Position numbers and translations under genes: made by a program. 64,000 bases of DNA from Leisingera sp. M658 (GTDB lineage Bacteria; Pseudomonadota; Alphaproteobacteria; Rhodobacterales; Rhodobacteraceae), in the NCBI RefSeq assembly GCF_025144145.1, contig NZ_CP083546.1:3426501-3490500 (forward strand). The letters run 5' to 3'. The notes beneath the pieces are model-generated. The model worked only from the letters and a program-made list of their open reading frames with translations. It did no database searches and was not told the DNA's origin. Below, piece after piece: positions 44,260-53,439 of this stretch; positions within the stretch are counted from its first letter, which is position 1; each line of letters opens with the position of its first letter.

Positions 44260-45449
44260 TAGAAAAAGCGCTGCTGCACCTCGGCCGGATTGCACGGCAG
44301 CTCTGGTTCAGGGTTGTGCTGATTTCCCTGTTTTCCTTGCTGGCCCTGCTGCTCGCACCGCTGGCAAAACCGCTGCTGCCGGACAGCCTGAGCGCAGATT
44401 TCGGGCGCGAGGCGGTGCTGCCGGTGCTGACGATCCTGGCGTCGGGCATGCTGGCGGTCACCACCTTTTCGCTCAACGTCATGGTCAGCGCCTACCGCAC
44501 CGCGGCGTCAATGGCGACGCCGCGGGTCTACCGGCTGCTGCTGGAAGACACCGTCACCCACCGGGTTCTGGCAACCTTTGTGGGCGGCTTCATCTATTCG
44601 CTGAGCGCGGTGATCCTGTTCCGGGCCCGCTATTATACGCCTGAAGGCGCGCTGGTGGTGTTCGGTCTGACGATCATCGTGGTGATCCTGATCGTCGGCG
44701 CCATCCTGCGCTGGATAGACCATCTGTCGAGCCTGGGCAGCATGGATCACACCCTGCGGCTGATCGAAAACCGCACCCGCGCCAGCCTGCGCGCGCGGAT
44801 GGAAAAACCCTGTCTGGGCGGGCTGTGCGCACGTGCAGAGGCCAAACCCGGCGACGCCGTTGATATCCCCGCCGCCAAGAGCGGTTTTGTCCGCTTTGCC
44901 GGGCTGACCCGGTTGAACGATCTGGCTGAGGAAGCCGGCACGCAGATCACCCTGGCACGCGCGCCCGGCGAGTACATTCTGCGCGGCCAGCCGGTGGCCT
45001 GGGCTACCGCCGGGGATAATGACTTCTGCAAGGCGGCTTCAGCTGCGATCGACATCGGCGATGTACGCAGCTTTGATCAGGACCCGTCATTCGGCCTGTC
45101 GCTGCTGGCCGAGACCGCGCAAAAGGCACTGTCGCCCGGTGTCAATGATCCCGGCACCGCGGTTGAAGTCATGGGCCGGCTGGAACGGTTGCTGTGGGAG
45201 AACACGCCGGCGGATGAGACCAGTGACGCCCGCGAGGCTGCCTACCCCAATGTCTGCATCCCGCCGGTCACCGCACAGCATCTGCTGGCCTGCGCCTTTC
45301 CCCCGATTGCCCGCTGCGGCAGTGATGCCCCATCAGTCATGCGCTGGATGGGAAAATCCCTAGACGCGCTTGGCGAGCATCCGAACCCGGATATGGCCAA
45401 AGCCGCCAGGGAAATGTGCCGGGAACTGAAGGATGGCAGCTGGGGCTGA
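44256..45449 (+). CDS. DUF2254 membrane protein
   Basis: A 397-aa inner-membrane protein. The N-terminal third has four helices (LWFRVVLISLFSLLALLLAPL, VLPVLTILASGMLAVTTFS, then two near 110-145). The segment FSLNVMVSAYRTAASMATPRVYRLLLEDTVTHRVLATFVGGFIYSL is the DUF2254 core. The rest is cytosolic or periplasmic with conserved FDQDPSFGLSLLAETAQKALSPGVNDPGTAVE. Role unknown. Translationally coupled to the preceding gene. Confidence 0.88.
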   Translation: MIEKALLHLGRIARQLWFRVVLISLFSLLALLLAPLAKPLLPDSLSADFGREAVLPVLTILASGMLAVTTFSLNVMVSAYRTAASMATPRVYRLLLEDTVTHRVLATFVGGFIYSLSAVILFRARYYTPEGALVVFGLTIIVVILIVGAILRWIDHLSSLGSMDHTLRLIENRTRASLRARMEKPCLGGLCARAEAKPGDAVDIPAAKSGFVRFAGLTRLNDLAEEAGTQITLARAPGEYILRGQPVAWATAGDNDFCKAASAAIDIGDVRSFDQDPSFGLSLLAETAQKALSPGVNDPGTAVEVMGRLERLLWENTPADETSDAREAAYPNVCIPPVTAQHLLACAFPPIARCGSDAPSVMRWMGKSLDALGEHPNPDMAKAAREMCRELKDGSWG

Positions 45450-45526
45450 GCGGCCTGTGATTGGCAAAAGGGTGTGCACCCGCCTGTTCCGGCGCATGAA
45501 ATATGCGCTGTGCACAGTTGGGCATG

Positions 45527-45610
45527 GCACCGCTCCCCATGGGGAGCGGTGCAGCGCCGCGCCTCCGCGCGGCGCTGGGCCCAACCGGCGGCACGGCATC
45601 TTTGATGCCG
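45527..45610. repeat. Array of strong short hairpins
   Basis: Three back-to-back hairpins. The first is GCACCGCTCCCC-AT-GGGGAGCGGTGC (45527-45552), a 12-bp perfect stem. The second is an 11-bp stem CAGCGCCGCGC/GCGCGGCGCTG (45552-45577). The third is CGGCATC-TTT-GATGCCG (45594-45610). They lie after the DUF2254 stop and look like a composite palindromic repeat. Confidence 0.75.
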
Positions 45611-45637
45611 GTCCGGCGGGCGGGAGCCCCCGATAGC

Positions 45638-45669
45638 AAATAGGCGGCACCTTGAAGCGCCGCCTATTT
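45638..45669. terminator. Bidirectional Rho-independent terminator
   Basis: AAATAGGCGGC (45638-45648) pairs with GCCGCCTATTT (45659-45669) and is followed by six T on the plus strand. It serves the DUF2254 operon, and on the other strand gltX. Confidence 0.88.
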
Positions 45670-45690
45670 TTTAGTTCCGGCGAACCTCAA

Positions 45691-47016
45691 TCAGCCGCGG
45701 GCGCGGACCGTTTCCATCAGCGCCAGAAGCGCCGACATGTCCGGGCCGCGCTCCATGCCGGTGACCGCCTTGCGCAGCGGCATGAACAGACCTTTGCCCT
45801 TGCGGCCTGTTGCCTCTTTCACAGCGGTGGTCCAGGTCTTCCAGCTTTCACTGTCATACGGGCCTTCCGGCAGCAGCGCCATCGCTTCGGCGATGAACTC
45901 CTTGTCCTCGTCGGCTATCAACGGCTCGGCACCATCGCGGCACAGCTCCCACCAGCCCGCCAGATCCTTCAGCGTGGTGATGTTTTCCTTGGCCACATCC
46001 CAGAAGGCCGCCTGTTTCGCGGCAGGCACGCCCAGTGCGTCTACATGGCTTTGCACCGCCTCCAGCGGCAGCGACTGCAGGTGGCGGGCGGTCAGCGGAT
46101 AGAGATCCTCGACATCGAATTTGGTAGGGGCTGCCCCAAAGCGGTTGATGTCGAAGCCATCGATCAGCTCGGCCAATTCCGAACGCAGCTCCACCGGGTC
46201 GGAAGAGCCCAACCGCGCCATCAAGGACAGCAGCGCCATCGGCTGCACGCCCGCTTCGCGCAGGTCGCGCAGGGCAAGCGTACCGAGACGCTTGGACAGC
46301 GCCTCGCCCTGCGGGCCGGTCAGCAGCGAATGGTGCGCAAAGGACGGTACGGTACCGCCCAGCGCTTCGATGATCTGGATCTGGGTGGCAGTGTTGGTCA
46401 CATGGTCCGAGCCGCGCACCACATTGGTCACGCCCATTTCGGTGTCGTCCACAACCGAGGCCAGCGTGTAGAGGAACTGACCGTCGCCGCGGATCAGCAC
46501 CGGGTCCGAGACCGAAGCCGCGTCAATGGAGATATCGCCGAGGATGCCGTCGGTCCATTCAATGCGCTGGTGATCCAGCTTGAAGCGCCAGACGCCATCG
46601 CCACGCTCGGCGCGCAGGGCCGCTTTTTCGTCCTCTGACAATGCCAGCGCAGCGCGGTCATAAACCGGCGGTTTGCCCATGTTCAGCTGTTTCTTGCGCT
46701 TCAGGTCCAGCTCGACCGGAGTCTCGAACGCCTCGTAGAAACGGCCGATCTCGCGCAGTTTGTCCGCAGCTGCGACATAGCGGTCGAGACGCTCGGACTG
46801 GCGCTCCACCTTGTCCCAGGTCAGGCCCAGCCATTCCAGGTCCTGCTTGATGGCATCGACGTATTCTTCCTTGGACCGCTCAGGGTCGGTGTCGTCGATG
46901 CGCAGGATGAAAGTGCCGCCAGCCTTGCGGGCGATCAGGTAGTTCATCAGCGCGGTGCGCAGGTTGCCGACGTGGATATAGCCGGTCGGCGACGGGGCAA
47001 AACGGGTGGTGGTCAT
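45691..47016 (-). CDS. gltX: Glutamyl-tRNA synthetase
   Basis: A 441-aa class I synthetase that charges tRNA-Glu. The HIGH signature is FAPSPTGYIHVGNLRTAL and the KMSKS-like one is EALSKRLG near residue 240. The anticodon-binding helical domain follows. The ATG at 47016 was taken; a GTG one codon upstream is also possible. Alphaproteobacteria commonly have two GltX forms, and this one is of the shorter kind (about 440 aa). A bidirectional terminator follows. Confidence 0.95.
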   Translation of the reverse strand: MTTTRFAPSPTGYIHVGNLRTALMNYLIARKAGGTFILRIDDTDPERSKEEYVDAIKQDLEWLGLTWDKVERQSERLDRYVAAADKLREIGRFYEAFETPVELDLKRKKQLNMGKPPVYDRAALALSEDEKAALRAERGDGVWRFKLDHQRIEWTDGILGDISIDAASVSDPVLIRGDGQFLYTLASVVDDTEMGVTNVVRGSDHVTNTATQIQIIEALGGTVPSFAHHSLLTGPQGEALSKRLGTLALRDLREAGVQPMALLSLMARLGSSDPVELRSELAELIDGFDINRFGAAPTKFDVEDLYPLTARHLQSLPLEAVQSHVDALGVPAAKQAAFWDVAKENITTLKDLAGWWELCRDGAEPLIADEDKEFIAEAMALLPEGPYDSESWKTWTTAVKEATGRKGKGLFMPLRKAVTGMERGPDMSALLALMETVRARG

Positions 47017-47081
47017 CACGGTTCTCCTGTTGCCGATGCCTTGTCACATGGGCGGCGGATTGTCCAGTTTCAGCAGGGTTA

Positions 47082-47131
47082 ACGCGCCTCGCGGCGCGTG
47101 CCTCCGGCGGGGATATTTGGGGCAAGAGGAA
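47082..47131. repeat. Short GGGATATTT-type repeat
   Basis: ACGCGCC-TCGC-GGCGCGT hairpin (47082-47099) followed by CCTCCGGCGGGGATATTTGG and GGCAAGAGGAA. It shares the GGGATATTT...CAAGARGAA part with the repeat at 26666-26736. Confidence 0.6.
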
Positions 47132-47139
47132 AGCGCGGG

Positions 47140-47566
47140 TCAGCTTGGCTGCACCGGCCAGATTGCGTTGAGGTCTTTCAGGCCGGTGCGGATCAGTTCA
47201 GCCAGGACTTCCAGATCGATATCGGCCAGCTTGCTCACATAAAGGCAGCTTCTGCCCAGCTTGTGTTTGCCCAGGCGCGCCAGGATAGCGCCGTAGTCCT
47301 GATAGCCCGGCATGATGTAGATCGAATGGCGCCTTGCGTGGCGAGAAGCCGGTGGCAAGAAAGTCTCCTTCGCGTCCCGTTGCATAGCGGTAGTGGTAGC
47401 GCCCGTAACCGATGATGGAAGGGCCCCACATCTGCGGCGTGAAAGCGGTGGATTGGCGGAACAGGGCATCCAGCTCTTGCGCTTCCACCGCCTTGCGCTC
47501 TGGTTCAACCGTGGCAAGGAAATCTGCAACGCTGGCTCCGGTCGGGACGGTTTTGTTCTGGCTCAT
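47140..47566 (-). pseudogene. DUF1801 protein with a frameshift
   Basis: DUF1801 (YdhG-like) protein. It starts MSQNKTVPTGASVADFL and shows TPQMWGPSIIGYGRYHYRY, FLATGFSPRKA. After that the frame slips. One base removed near 47322-47326 restores SIYIMPGYQDYGAILARLGKHKLGRSCLYV and the family end. The length is 3n+1, so a single inserted base explains it. It could be a real mutation or a sequence error. Confidence 0.82.
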
Positions 47567-47675
47567 GGCGGGGGCCTCCTGCCCGCATCTTAACCCGCAT
47601 CACGGGATTGTTTACAGCCCTCTGCCGCCGCGGCGCTAGGATGCGGGCAGTCCAATGCAACTTGGAGGTTCCCTG

Positions 47676-48608
47676 ATGACTGTTTCCCTGTCCCGCCGTG
47701 CAGCCCTGGCCGGTGCCGCCGCCCTGCCCCTTGCCGCTACCGCAACACCGCTTCTGGCCGGCGCCCACGGCGGCCGCGCCGAAGTACCCATTGCCCATAC
47801 ATTCAAGCTGGGCGAGAAGCCGGTCACCACGCTGCTGGATGCCTCATCCTTGCGTGACGGACCGAAACCGCTGTTTGGCGCGGCGGCCAGCGATGCGGAG
47901 TTTGCCGAAGTTTCTGCTGAGAACTTCGTCTCAGCAGAAACACTGCAATTCTACTTCACGCCTACGCTGGTGGATACCGGGGCAGAGCTGGTGCTGTTTG
48001 ATACCGGGCTTGGCGCAGGCGGTATTGCCAAGGCGCTGGCCGCAGCCGGAGTCACCCCGGACCAGATCAATGTGGTTGTGATCACCCATATGCACCCGGA
48101 CCACATAGGCGGGCTGATGACAGACGGTACGCCCACCTTTGCCAATGCCCGCTATATCATGGGATCTGCCGAGTATAATTTCTGGTCCCAGATGGAGGCA
48201 GGCAACCGGGTTGGTGATCTGGTAGCCAGCAATGTGACGCCGCTGGCAGAGAAAACCACATTCATTGACGACGGCGCCAGCGTGGCGCCGGGGATCACTG
48301 CGATGGCAAGCTTTGGCCACACGCCGGGGCATATGGGCTTCATGCTGGAAAGCGGCAACCGGCAGCTGTTGCTGACGGCGGATCTGGCCAATCATTATGT
48401 CTACAGCTTTGCCCGGCCCGACTGGGCGTTCAGTTTTGATGCCGATGCAGAGGCCGCCAGCGCGTCGCGCCGGCGGGTGCTGGGGATGCTGGCTGCCGAC
48501 AAGGTGCCGATGATCGGATATCACATGCCCTTCCCCGCCGCCGGTTTTGTCGAGACACGCGGCGAGGGCTTTCGCTATGTGCCGGTCAGTTATCAGCTGA
48601 TGGGCTGA
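47676..48608 (+). CDS. Metallo-beta-lactamase-fold hydrolase, Tat-exported
   Basis: A 310-aa MBL protein. It has a Tat signal (SLSRRAALAGAAALPLAATATPLLAGA) and the metal motif THMHPDHIGG (His138, His140, Asp142, His143). Further ligands lie in FGHTPGHMGF and TADLANHY. It resembles quorum-quenching lactonases and other AHL- or ester-hydrolysing MBLs of this subfamily. Substrate not known. GGAGG precedes the ATG at 47676. Confidence 0.9.
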   Translation: MTVSLSRRAALAGAAALPLAATATPLLAGAHGGRAEVPIAHTFKLGEKPVTTLLDASSLRDGPKPLFGAAASDAEFAEVSAENFVSAETLQFYFTPTLVDTGAELVLFDTGLGAGGIAKALAAAGVTPDQINVVVITHMHPDHIGGLMTDGTPTFANARYIMGSAEYNFWSQMEAGNRVGDLVASNVTPLAEKTTFIDDGASVAPGITAMASFGHTPGHMGFMLESGNRQLLLTADLANHYVYSFARPDWAFSFDADAEAASASRRRVLGMLAADKVPMIGYHMPFPAAGFVETRGEGFRYVPVSYQLMG

Positions 48609-48618
48609 GCGGCCCGGT

Positions 48619-49950
48619 TCAATAGCCGGTTTGCGGCCCGTATCTGCTGCCGTCCGTAAACCGCGACAGGCGGAAGGCGTGCGGATCCACCACGGGGGCG
48701 TCGCCGGTCACCAGATCGGCGGCCAGTTTGCCTGCCGCCGGTCCAATGCCAAAGCCGTGGCCGGAGAAGCCGGTGGCAACAAACAGCCCCGGCAGCCCGT
48801 CGGCCTGCGAGATCACCGGGATCGCATCCGGAGTGACATCGATCAGCCCGCCCCAGCTTTGCACCACATCGGCGCCTTGCAGCACTGGGAATGCCTTTTG
48901 CGCCGTTGACCAGCCGCTTTTCAGCGCCTTTTGCGACGGCGCAGGGTCCAGCACCCGGCACAATTCAAACGGGGTGGTCTGGTTCGGCTGCCAGCGGCGG
49001 GCCTGCGCCGCCTCCTCGCGCCAGCGGTCTGACAGGCGAAATTGCAGCGCACGCCATTCCTGGCGGTAGCTGGGCAGGAATTTCCAACCCAGCCGGAAAC
49101 TGTCGGGCACGATATCGACAATGTTTTCATGAGCATCGGCCACGGTGTAGCCGCCGTCCGCGCGCTTGCGCAGGCCAAGGCTGGCGGCACGGATGGCTGT
49201 TTCCGGCCCGCCTTGCACCGGCGAAGTGCGCAGGACCGAGTTCAGAACCTTAAGCTGCGGCAGGTTGATACCGGCATTGCCCAGGAACAGCCGCGACCAG
49301 GCACCGCCTGCCACCACCACGGTGGAACAGGCAACGCGTCCGCGTTCGGTCATCACGCCGCTGATGCGGCCTGCAGCGGTTTCAACGCTGCGCACGGCAC
49401 ATTCGGTCATCACCTTGGCACCTGCCGCCTGCGCTGCGGTGGCGATGGCATGGGTGGCCAATTGCGGCTCCGCCCGCCCGTCTATCGGCGTCAGCAGCGC
49501 GCTGCGGGTCTTGGTCTGATGGCCCGGCATCAGCTGCTCGATCTGGTCACTGCGGATCATACGGGCGTTCTGCCCCCAGTTGTCAAGATTGCGCAGCCAG
49601 CGCTCCAGCTGTGCCTCGCGCATGGCGGTTTCCGCAGTGTAGAGGATGCCGGAGCAGGTAAAGCCGGTTTCCTTGCCGGTGCGTTCGGCCAGCCCTTCCC
49701 AGAGCCTGAGCGCCTCGGCCATCAGCGGAATTTCGCGGGGATCGCGGCAGGACATCCGCACCCACCCCCAGTTGCGCGAGCTTTGCTCTGCTGCAATCTG
49801 GCCTTTTTCGCACAACAGCACGGAATGTCCGCGTTCAGCCAGTTCCAAAGCCGTCGCTGCGCCAATGATACCACCGCCGATCACAACGGCGTCAACGGCC
49901 TTGGGCAAGGCCAGATCGGATTGAAAGTGAGGCAGCTTTGGTCCGGGCAT
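48619..49950 (-). CDS. FAD-dependent amino-acid/amine oxidoreductase (DadA type)
   Basis: A 443-aa DAO-fold flavoprotein. The FAD dinucleotide loop is VVIGGGIIGAATALELAERG (residues 23-42) and the C-terminal FAD part GLFVATGFSGHGFGIGPAAG. SSRNWGWVRMSCRDPREIPLM is characteristic of a marine subgroup. It oxidises an amine or amino acid to an imine. The start at 49950 avoids an unconvincing upstream extension. Substrate unknown. Confidence 0.9.
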   Translation of the reverse strand: MPGPKLPHFQSDLALPKAVDAVVIGGGIIGAATALELAERGHSVLLCEKGQIAAEQSSRNWGWVRMSCRDPREIPLMAEALRLWEGLAERTGKETGFTCSGILYTAETAMREAQLERWLRNLDNWGQNARMIRSDQIEQLMPGHQTKTRSALLTPIDGRAEPQLATHAIATAAQAAGAKVMTECAVRSVETAAGRISGVMTERGRVACSTVVVAGGAWSRLFLGNAGINLPQLKVLNSVLRTSPVQGGPETAIRAASLGLRKRADGGYTVADAHENIVDIVPDSFRLGWKFLPSYRQEWRALQFRLSDRWREEAAQARRWQPNQTTPFELCRVLDPAPSQKALKSGWSTAQKAFPVLQGADVVQSWGGLIDVTPDAIPVISQADGLPGLFVATGFSGHGFGIGPAAGKLAADLVTGDAPVVDPHAFRLSRFTDGSRYGPQTGY

Positions 49951-50129
49951 GAGGGCATCTATGCCCGCAGCTGCCCCCTCGGTCCAGCGTACAGGCCGCA
50001 CAGCGTGCGCCGCTTTTCTGCATTGTGATTTTTCCGCCGCATATCAGGGCGTTATCACTGCGGAAAGCCAGATAGGCAGGAGGCAAGAAAGCGTAGAAAC
50101 ACTGTGCCTTCAATAGGTTACCGCGACCC

Positions 50130-51788
50130 TCAGGACGGGTCGCGCCAGCGATTCACGATCGGATAGCGCCGGTCCAGCCAGAACGCGCTTGGGGTCAGGC
50201 GGGCGCCGGGCGCGGACTGGAAGCGTTTGTATTCGCTGATGTAAACCAGATGCTCGACCCGTTTGGCCACATCCCGGTCGAAACCGGCGGCAACACAATC
50301 TGCGATTGAACCATCCTGGTCGACCAGGATATCCAGAATCGCGTCCAGCTCAGGGTAGTCCGGCAGGCTGTCGCTGTCCTTCTGATCCTCGCGCAGCTCG
50401 GCACTGGGCGGCTTGTCGATCACATTGGGACGGATCACTTCGCCTTCCGGCCCCTTCATCCAGGGACGGTGATTGGCGTTGCGCCAGCGGCAGGTCTCAA
50501 ACACCCGTGTCTTATACATGTCCTTGATCGGATTATAGCCGCCGTTCATGTCGCCGTAGATGGTGGCATAGCCCACCGCGACTTCGGATTTGTTGCCGGT
50601 GGTCAGCAGCATCTCGCCAAACTTGTTGGACATCGCCATCAGCAGCAGCCCGCGCAGGCGGGACTGGATGTTTTCTTCGGTCAGGCCCGGCTCCATCCCC
50701 GCAAACAGCGGCGCCAGCGTTTTGGTGATCGCGGCGCGGCCTTCGGAGATCGGCACATAGTCGTAATGAACGCCCAGCGCCTTGGCGACAGCCTCGGCAT
50801 CCTCCAGCGATTCCCGGCTGGTATATTCCGAAGGCAGCATCACGCAGCGAACATTCTCAGCACCCAGCGCGTCCACCGCAATCGCCGCGACAATCGCCGA
50901 GTCGACACCGCCGGACAGCCCCAGCAGCACCTTCTTGAAGCCGGTCTTGCCCATGTAGTCGCGCAAGGATTCGACCATCACCCGGTAGTCCTGTTCCCAC
51001 GCGTCCGGCAGATGCGCCTTATCGCCCTCCACCGCGCGCCAGCCGTCTTCGGTGCGCTCCAGATCAAGATGGGCATAAGCCTCGTCAAACACCGGCATCT
51101 GCAGCGCCAGGGCGCCGCCCGGGTTCAGCACAAATGAGCCGCCGTCAAACACCTGATCGTCCTGGCCGCCGACCATGTTGAGGTAGATCACCGGCAGGTG
51201 GGTTTCGACCGCGCGCGCCACCATGTGGTTGAAGCGCACCTCCATCTTGTTGCGGAAATAAGGCGAGCCGTTGGGGATCAGCAGAAACTCGGCACCGGTT
51301 TCGGCCAGGGTTTCCGCGACATCCTCGTGCCAGCCATCCTCGCAGATGGGGGAGCCGATACGGGTGTTGCCGACCGCATAGGGGCCGCCCAAGGGGCCGG
51401 CATCAAAAATCCGCACCTCGTCGAACACAGTTTCATTGGGCAGGTGATGCTTGAGGCTGCGCGACGCGATCTTGCCGCCCTTGAGGATCAGGTAAGCGTT
51501 GTACAGCCGCCCTCCCTCGATCCAGGGGCCGCCGATTGCCAGCGCGGGACCATCGGCACAGTCTGCCGCCAGCTTTTCAACTTCGGCTATGGCAGCCGTG
51601 TGAAAGGCCGGTTTCATCACCAGATCCTGGGTGTTGTAGCCGGTGATGAACATTTCCGGCAGCGCCACCAGATCGGCGCCGGCGGTGCGGCCCTCCTCCC
51701 AGGCGGCTTTGGCCTTGGCGGCATTGCCTGTCAGGTCGCCCACCGTGGGGTTCAGCTGCGCCAGTGTCACGCGGAAACGGTCTGCCAT
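50130..51788 (-). CDS. nadE: NAD+ synthase, glutamine-hydrolysing
   Basis: A 552-aa two-domain enzyme making NAD from deamido-NAD. The N-terminal nitrilase-type glutaminase has the triad Glu45, Lys113 and Cys149 (SPICEDGW). The C-terminal synthetase has the pyrophosphate loop LSGGVDSAIVAAIA near 292-305. The start at 51788 gives MADRFRVTLAQLNPTVGDL, the normal start. It ends the pathway in which nadD (30.1 kb) acts. Confidence 0.95.
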   Translation of the reverse strand: MADRFRVTLAQLNPTVGDLTGNAAKAKAAWEEGRTAGADLVALPEMFITGYNTQDLVMKPAFHTAAIAEVEKLAADCADGPALAIGGPWIEGGRLYNAYLILKGGKIASRSLKHHLPNETVFDEVRIFDAGPLGGPYAVGNTRIGSPICEDGWHEDVAETLAETGAEFLLIPNGSPYFRNKMEVRFNHMVARAVETHLPVIYLNMVGGQDDQVFDGGSFVLNPGGALALQMPVFDEAYAHLDLERTEDGWRAVEGDKAHLPDAWEQDYRVMVESLRDYMGKTGFKKVLLGLSGGVDSAIVAAIAVDALGAENVRCVMLPSEYTSRESLEDAEAVAKALGVHYDYVPISEGRAAITKTLAPLFAGMEPGLTEENIQSRLRGLLLMAMSNKFGEMLLTTGNKSEVAVGYATIYGDMNGGYNPIKDMYKTRVFETCRWRNANHRPWMKGPEGEVIRPNVIDKPPSAELREDQKDSDSLPDYPELDAILDILVDQDGSIADCVAAGFDRDVAKRVEHLVYISEYKRFQSAPGARLTPSAFWLDRRYPIVNRWRDPS

Positions 51789-51958
51789 GCTGCTTTGGCC
51801 CTTTGTAAATGTCCTCCCCCAGCCATTTACCAGATTGACCGCCAAGGAAAAGACCGCAGGGTAAAAGACATTGCGGCCCCGCCTGCGGTAGCTTAGTTTC
51901 CGGGCGAGCAACCCAATATGGCAGCAGCACCGTAATTCCTGGGCAGGCAGAGGTTTCA

Positions 51959-53380
51959 ATGACCCGTTTCGGCACCGCATTCACGCTTTCCGCACTTCTG
52001 GCACTGGCCGCACCGGCGCTGGCCCAGGAGAGTGACGTCATAACCACCCAGGACGAAATCGGCGGTGTCTACCAAGGCACCTTTAGGGGCGGGCTGCAGC
52101 ATGGCACCGGCACCTACAAGCTGCCAAGCGGTTATGAATACACCGGTGAATGGGTCGATGGTGAAGTGCGCGGCCAAGGCGTGGCACGTTTTCCGGACGG
52201 CTCGGTCTATGAGGGCGGGTTTGCGCAAGGCAAGCCGCACGGGCTGGGCAAACTGACCCGCGCCGACGGCAGCACCTATGAGGGCGGCTGGCAGGATGGG
52301 CAAATCCATGGCGACGGCACCTCGGTCTATGCCAGCGGCGTGCGGTATCACGGCAGCTTTGCCGATGGTAAGCGGCACGGCAAGGGCGCAATGTCTTCCC
52401 CTGACGGCTATTCTTATGATGGCGATTGGGTTGCCGGCCGCCAGCAAGGCCAGGCCAGGATCACCTACGGCGAGGGCACTGTTTACGCGGGCGCTGTAGC
52501 TGACGGCCAGTTGCAGGGCCAGGGCAAGCTGGAGACCTCGGACGGGCTGGTCTACGAGGGCGAATGGGCCGCAAGCCAAATGCATGGCACCGGCCGCCTG
52601 ATGCAGCCCAACGGCGATATCTATGAAGGCGAGCTGCAAAACGGCCGCCGCCATGGCACCGGCAAGCAGACCTATGCCAACGGCGACGTCTACGCCGGTG
52701 ACTTTCTGGACGATCAGCGCCACGGCATGGGCACTTTCACCGAAAAAGACGGCTACACCTATACCGGCGAATGGGTGAAGGGACAGATCGAAGGCAAAGG
52801 CAAGGCGGTCTATCCGGACGGATCGGTTTATGAGGGTGACTTCCGGGACGACCTTGCTGAGGGTCAGGGCAAGATCACCTATCCCGACGGCTCCACCTAC
52901 CAAGGCGCTTGGATGGCTGGCGTGATCGAGGGCAAAGGCACCGCGACCTACCCCAACGGCATCACCTATGCCGGGGACTTCCAGAATGCTAAGAACCACG
53001 GCCAGGGTGTCATGACCTATGCCGACGGTTACCGGTACGAGGGCGGCTGGCAGAACGGGCAGCGCCATGGCGACGCCAAGGTGACCTATGCCGACGGCTC
53101 GGTCTATACCGGTGCGTTTGCGGACAGCCAGCGGCACGGTCAGGGCAAGATCGAAATGCCCGACGGCTTCATCTACGAGGGCAGCTGGCAAGAGGGTAAG
53201 ATCTTTGGCGACGGTGTCGCGACCTATGCCAATGGCGACGTCTATGAGGGCAGTTTTGTCAACGGCAAGCGGCAGGGGCCGGGCACGATGAAATACGCCA
53301 GCGGCCAGCAGGCGGACGGCACCTGGGAAAACGGCGCGCTGATGAGCCGCGAGGCCGGGGACGCCGCGCAGACCGAGTAA
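51959..53380 (+). CDS. MORN-repeat protein, 18 repeats, secreted
   Basis: A 473-aa protein with a signal peptide (MTRFGTAFTLSALLALAAPALA). It then has eighteen uninterrupted 23-residue MORN repeats of the form Y-x-G-x-[WF]-x3-x-x-H-G-x-G-x-x-x-x-x-D-G-x-x, plus a partial nineteenth. MORN repeats form an elongated beta-ribbon, often binding lipids or proteins. The periplasmic signal is unusual, because most MORN proteins with a known role are cytosolic or eukaryotic. No catalytic domain is attached. Confidence 0.9.
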   Translation: MTRFGTAFTLSALLALAAPALAQESDVITTQDEIGGVYQGTFRGGLQHGTGTYKLPSGYEYTGEWVDGEVRGQGVARFPDGSVYEGGFAQGKPHGLGKLTRADGSTYEGGWQDGQIHGDGTSVYASGVRYHGSFADGKRHGKGAMSSPDGYSYDGDWVAGRQQGQARITYGEGTVYAGAVADGQLQGQGKLETSDGLVYEGEWAASQMHGTGRLMQPNGDIYEGELQNGRRHGTGKQTYANGDVYAGDFLDDQRHGMGTFTEKDGYTYTGEWVKGQIEGKGKAVYPDGSVYEGDFRDDLAEGQGKITYPDGSTYQGAWMAGVIEGKGTATYPNGITYAGDFQNAKNHGQGVMTYADGYRYEGGWQNGQRHGDAKVTYADGSVYTGAFADSQRHGQGKIEMPDGFIYEGSWQEGKIFGDGVATYANGDVYEGSFVNGKRQGPGTMKYASGQQADGTWENGALMSREAGDAAQTE

Positions 53381-53439
53381 GCCAGGCGGGATTTCCAGAC
53401 CGGAATTCAGGCGCGCCGGAGTGGCGCGCCTTTGCCATT

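Noticed and set aside
51956-53191. 411-codon open frame antisense to the MORN gene
   Set aside because: It is kept open by the repeat composition of the MORN codons, has no ribosome site and reads as a repetitive shadow of the sense strand.
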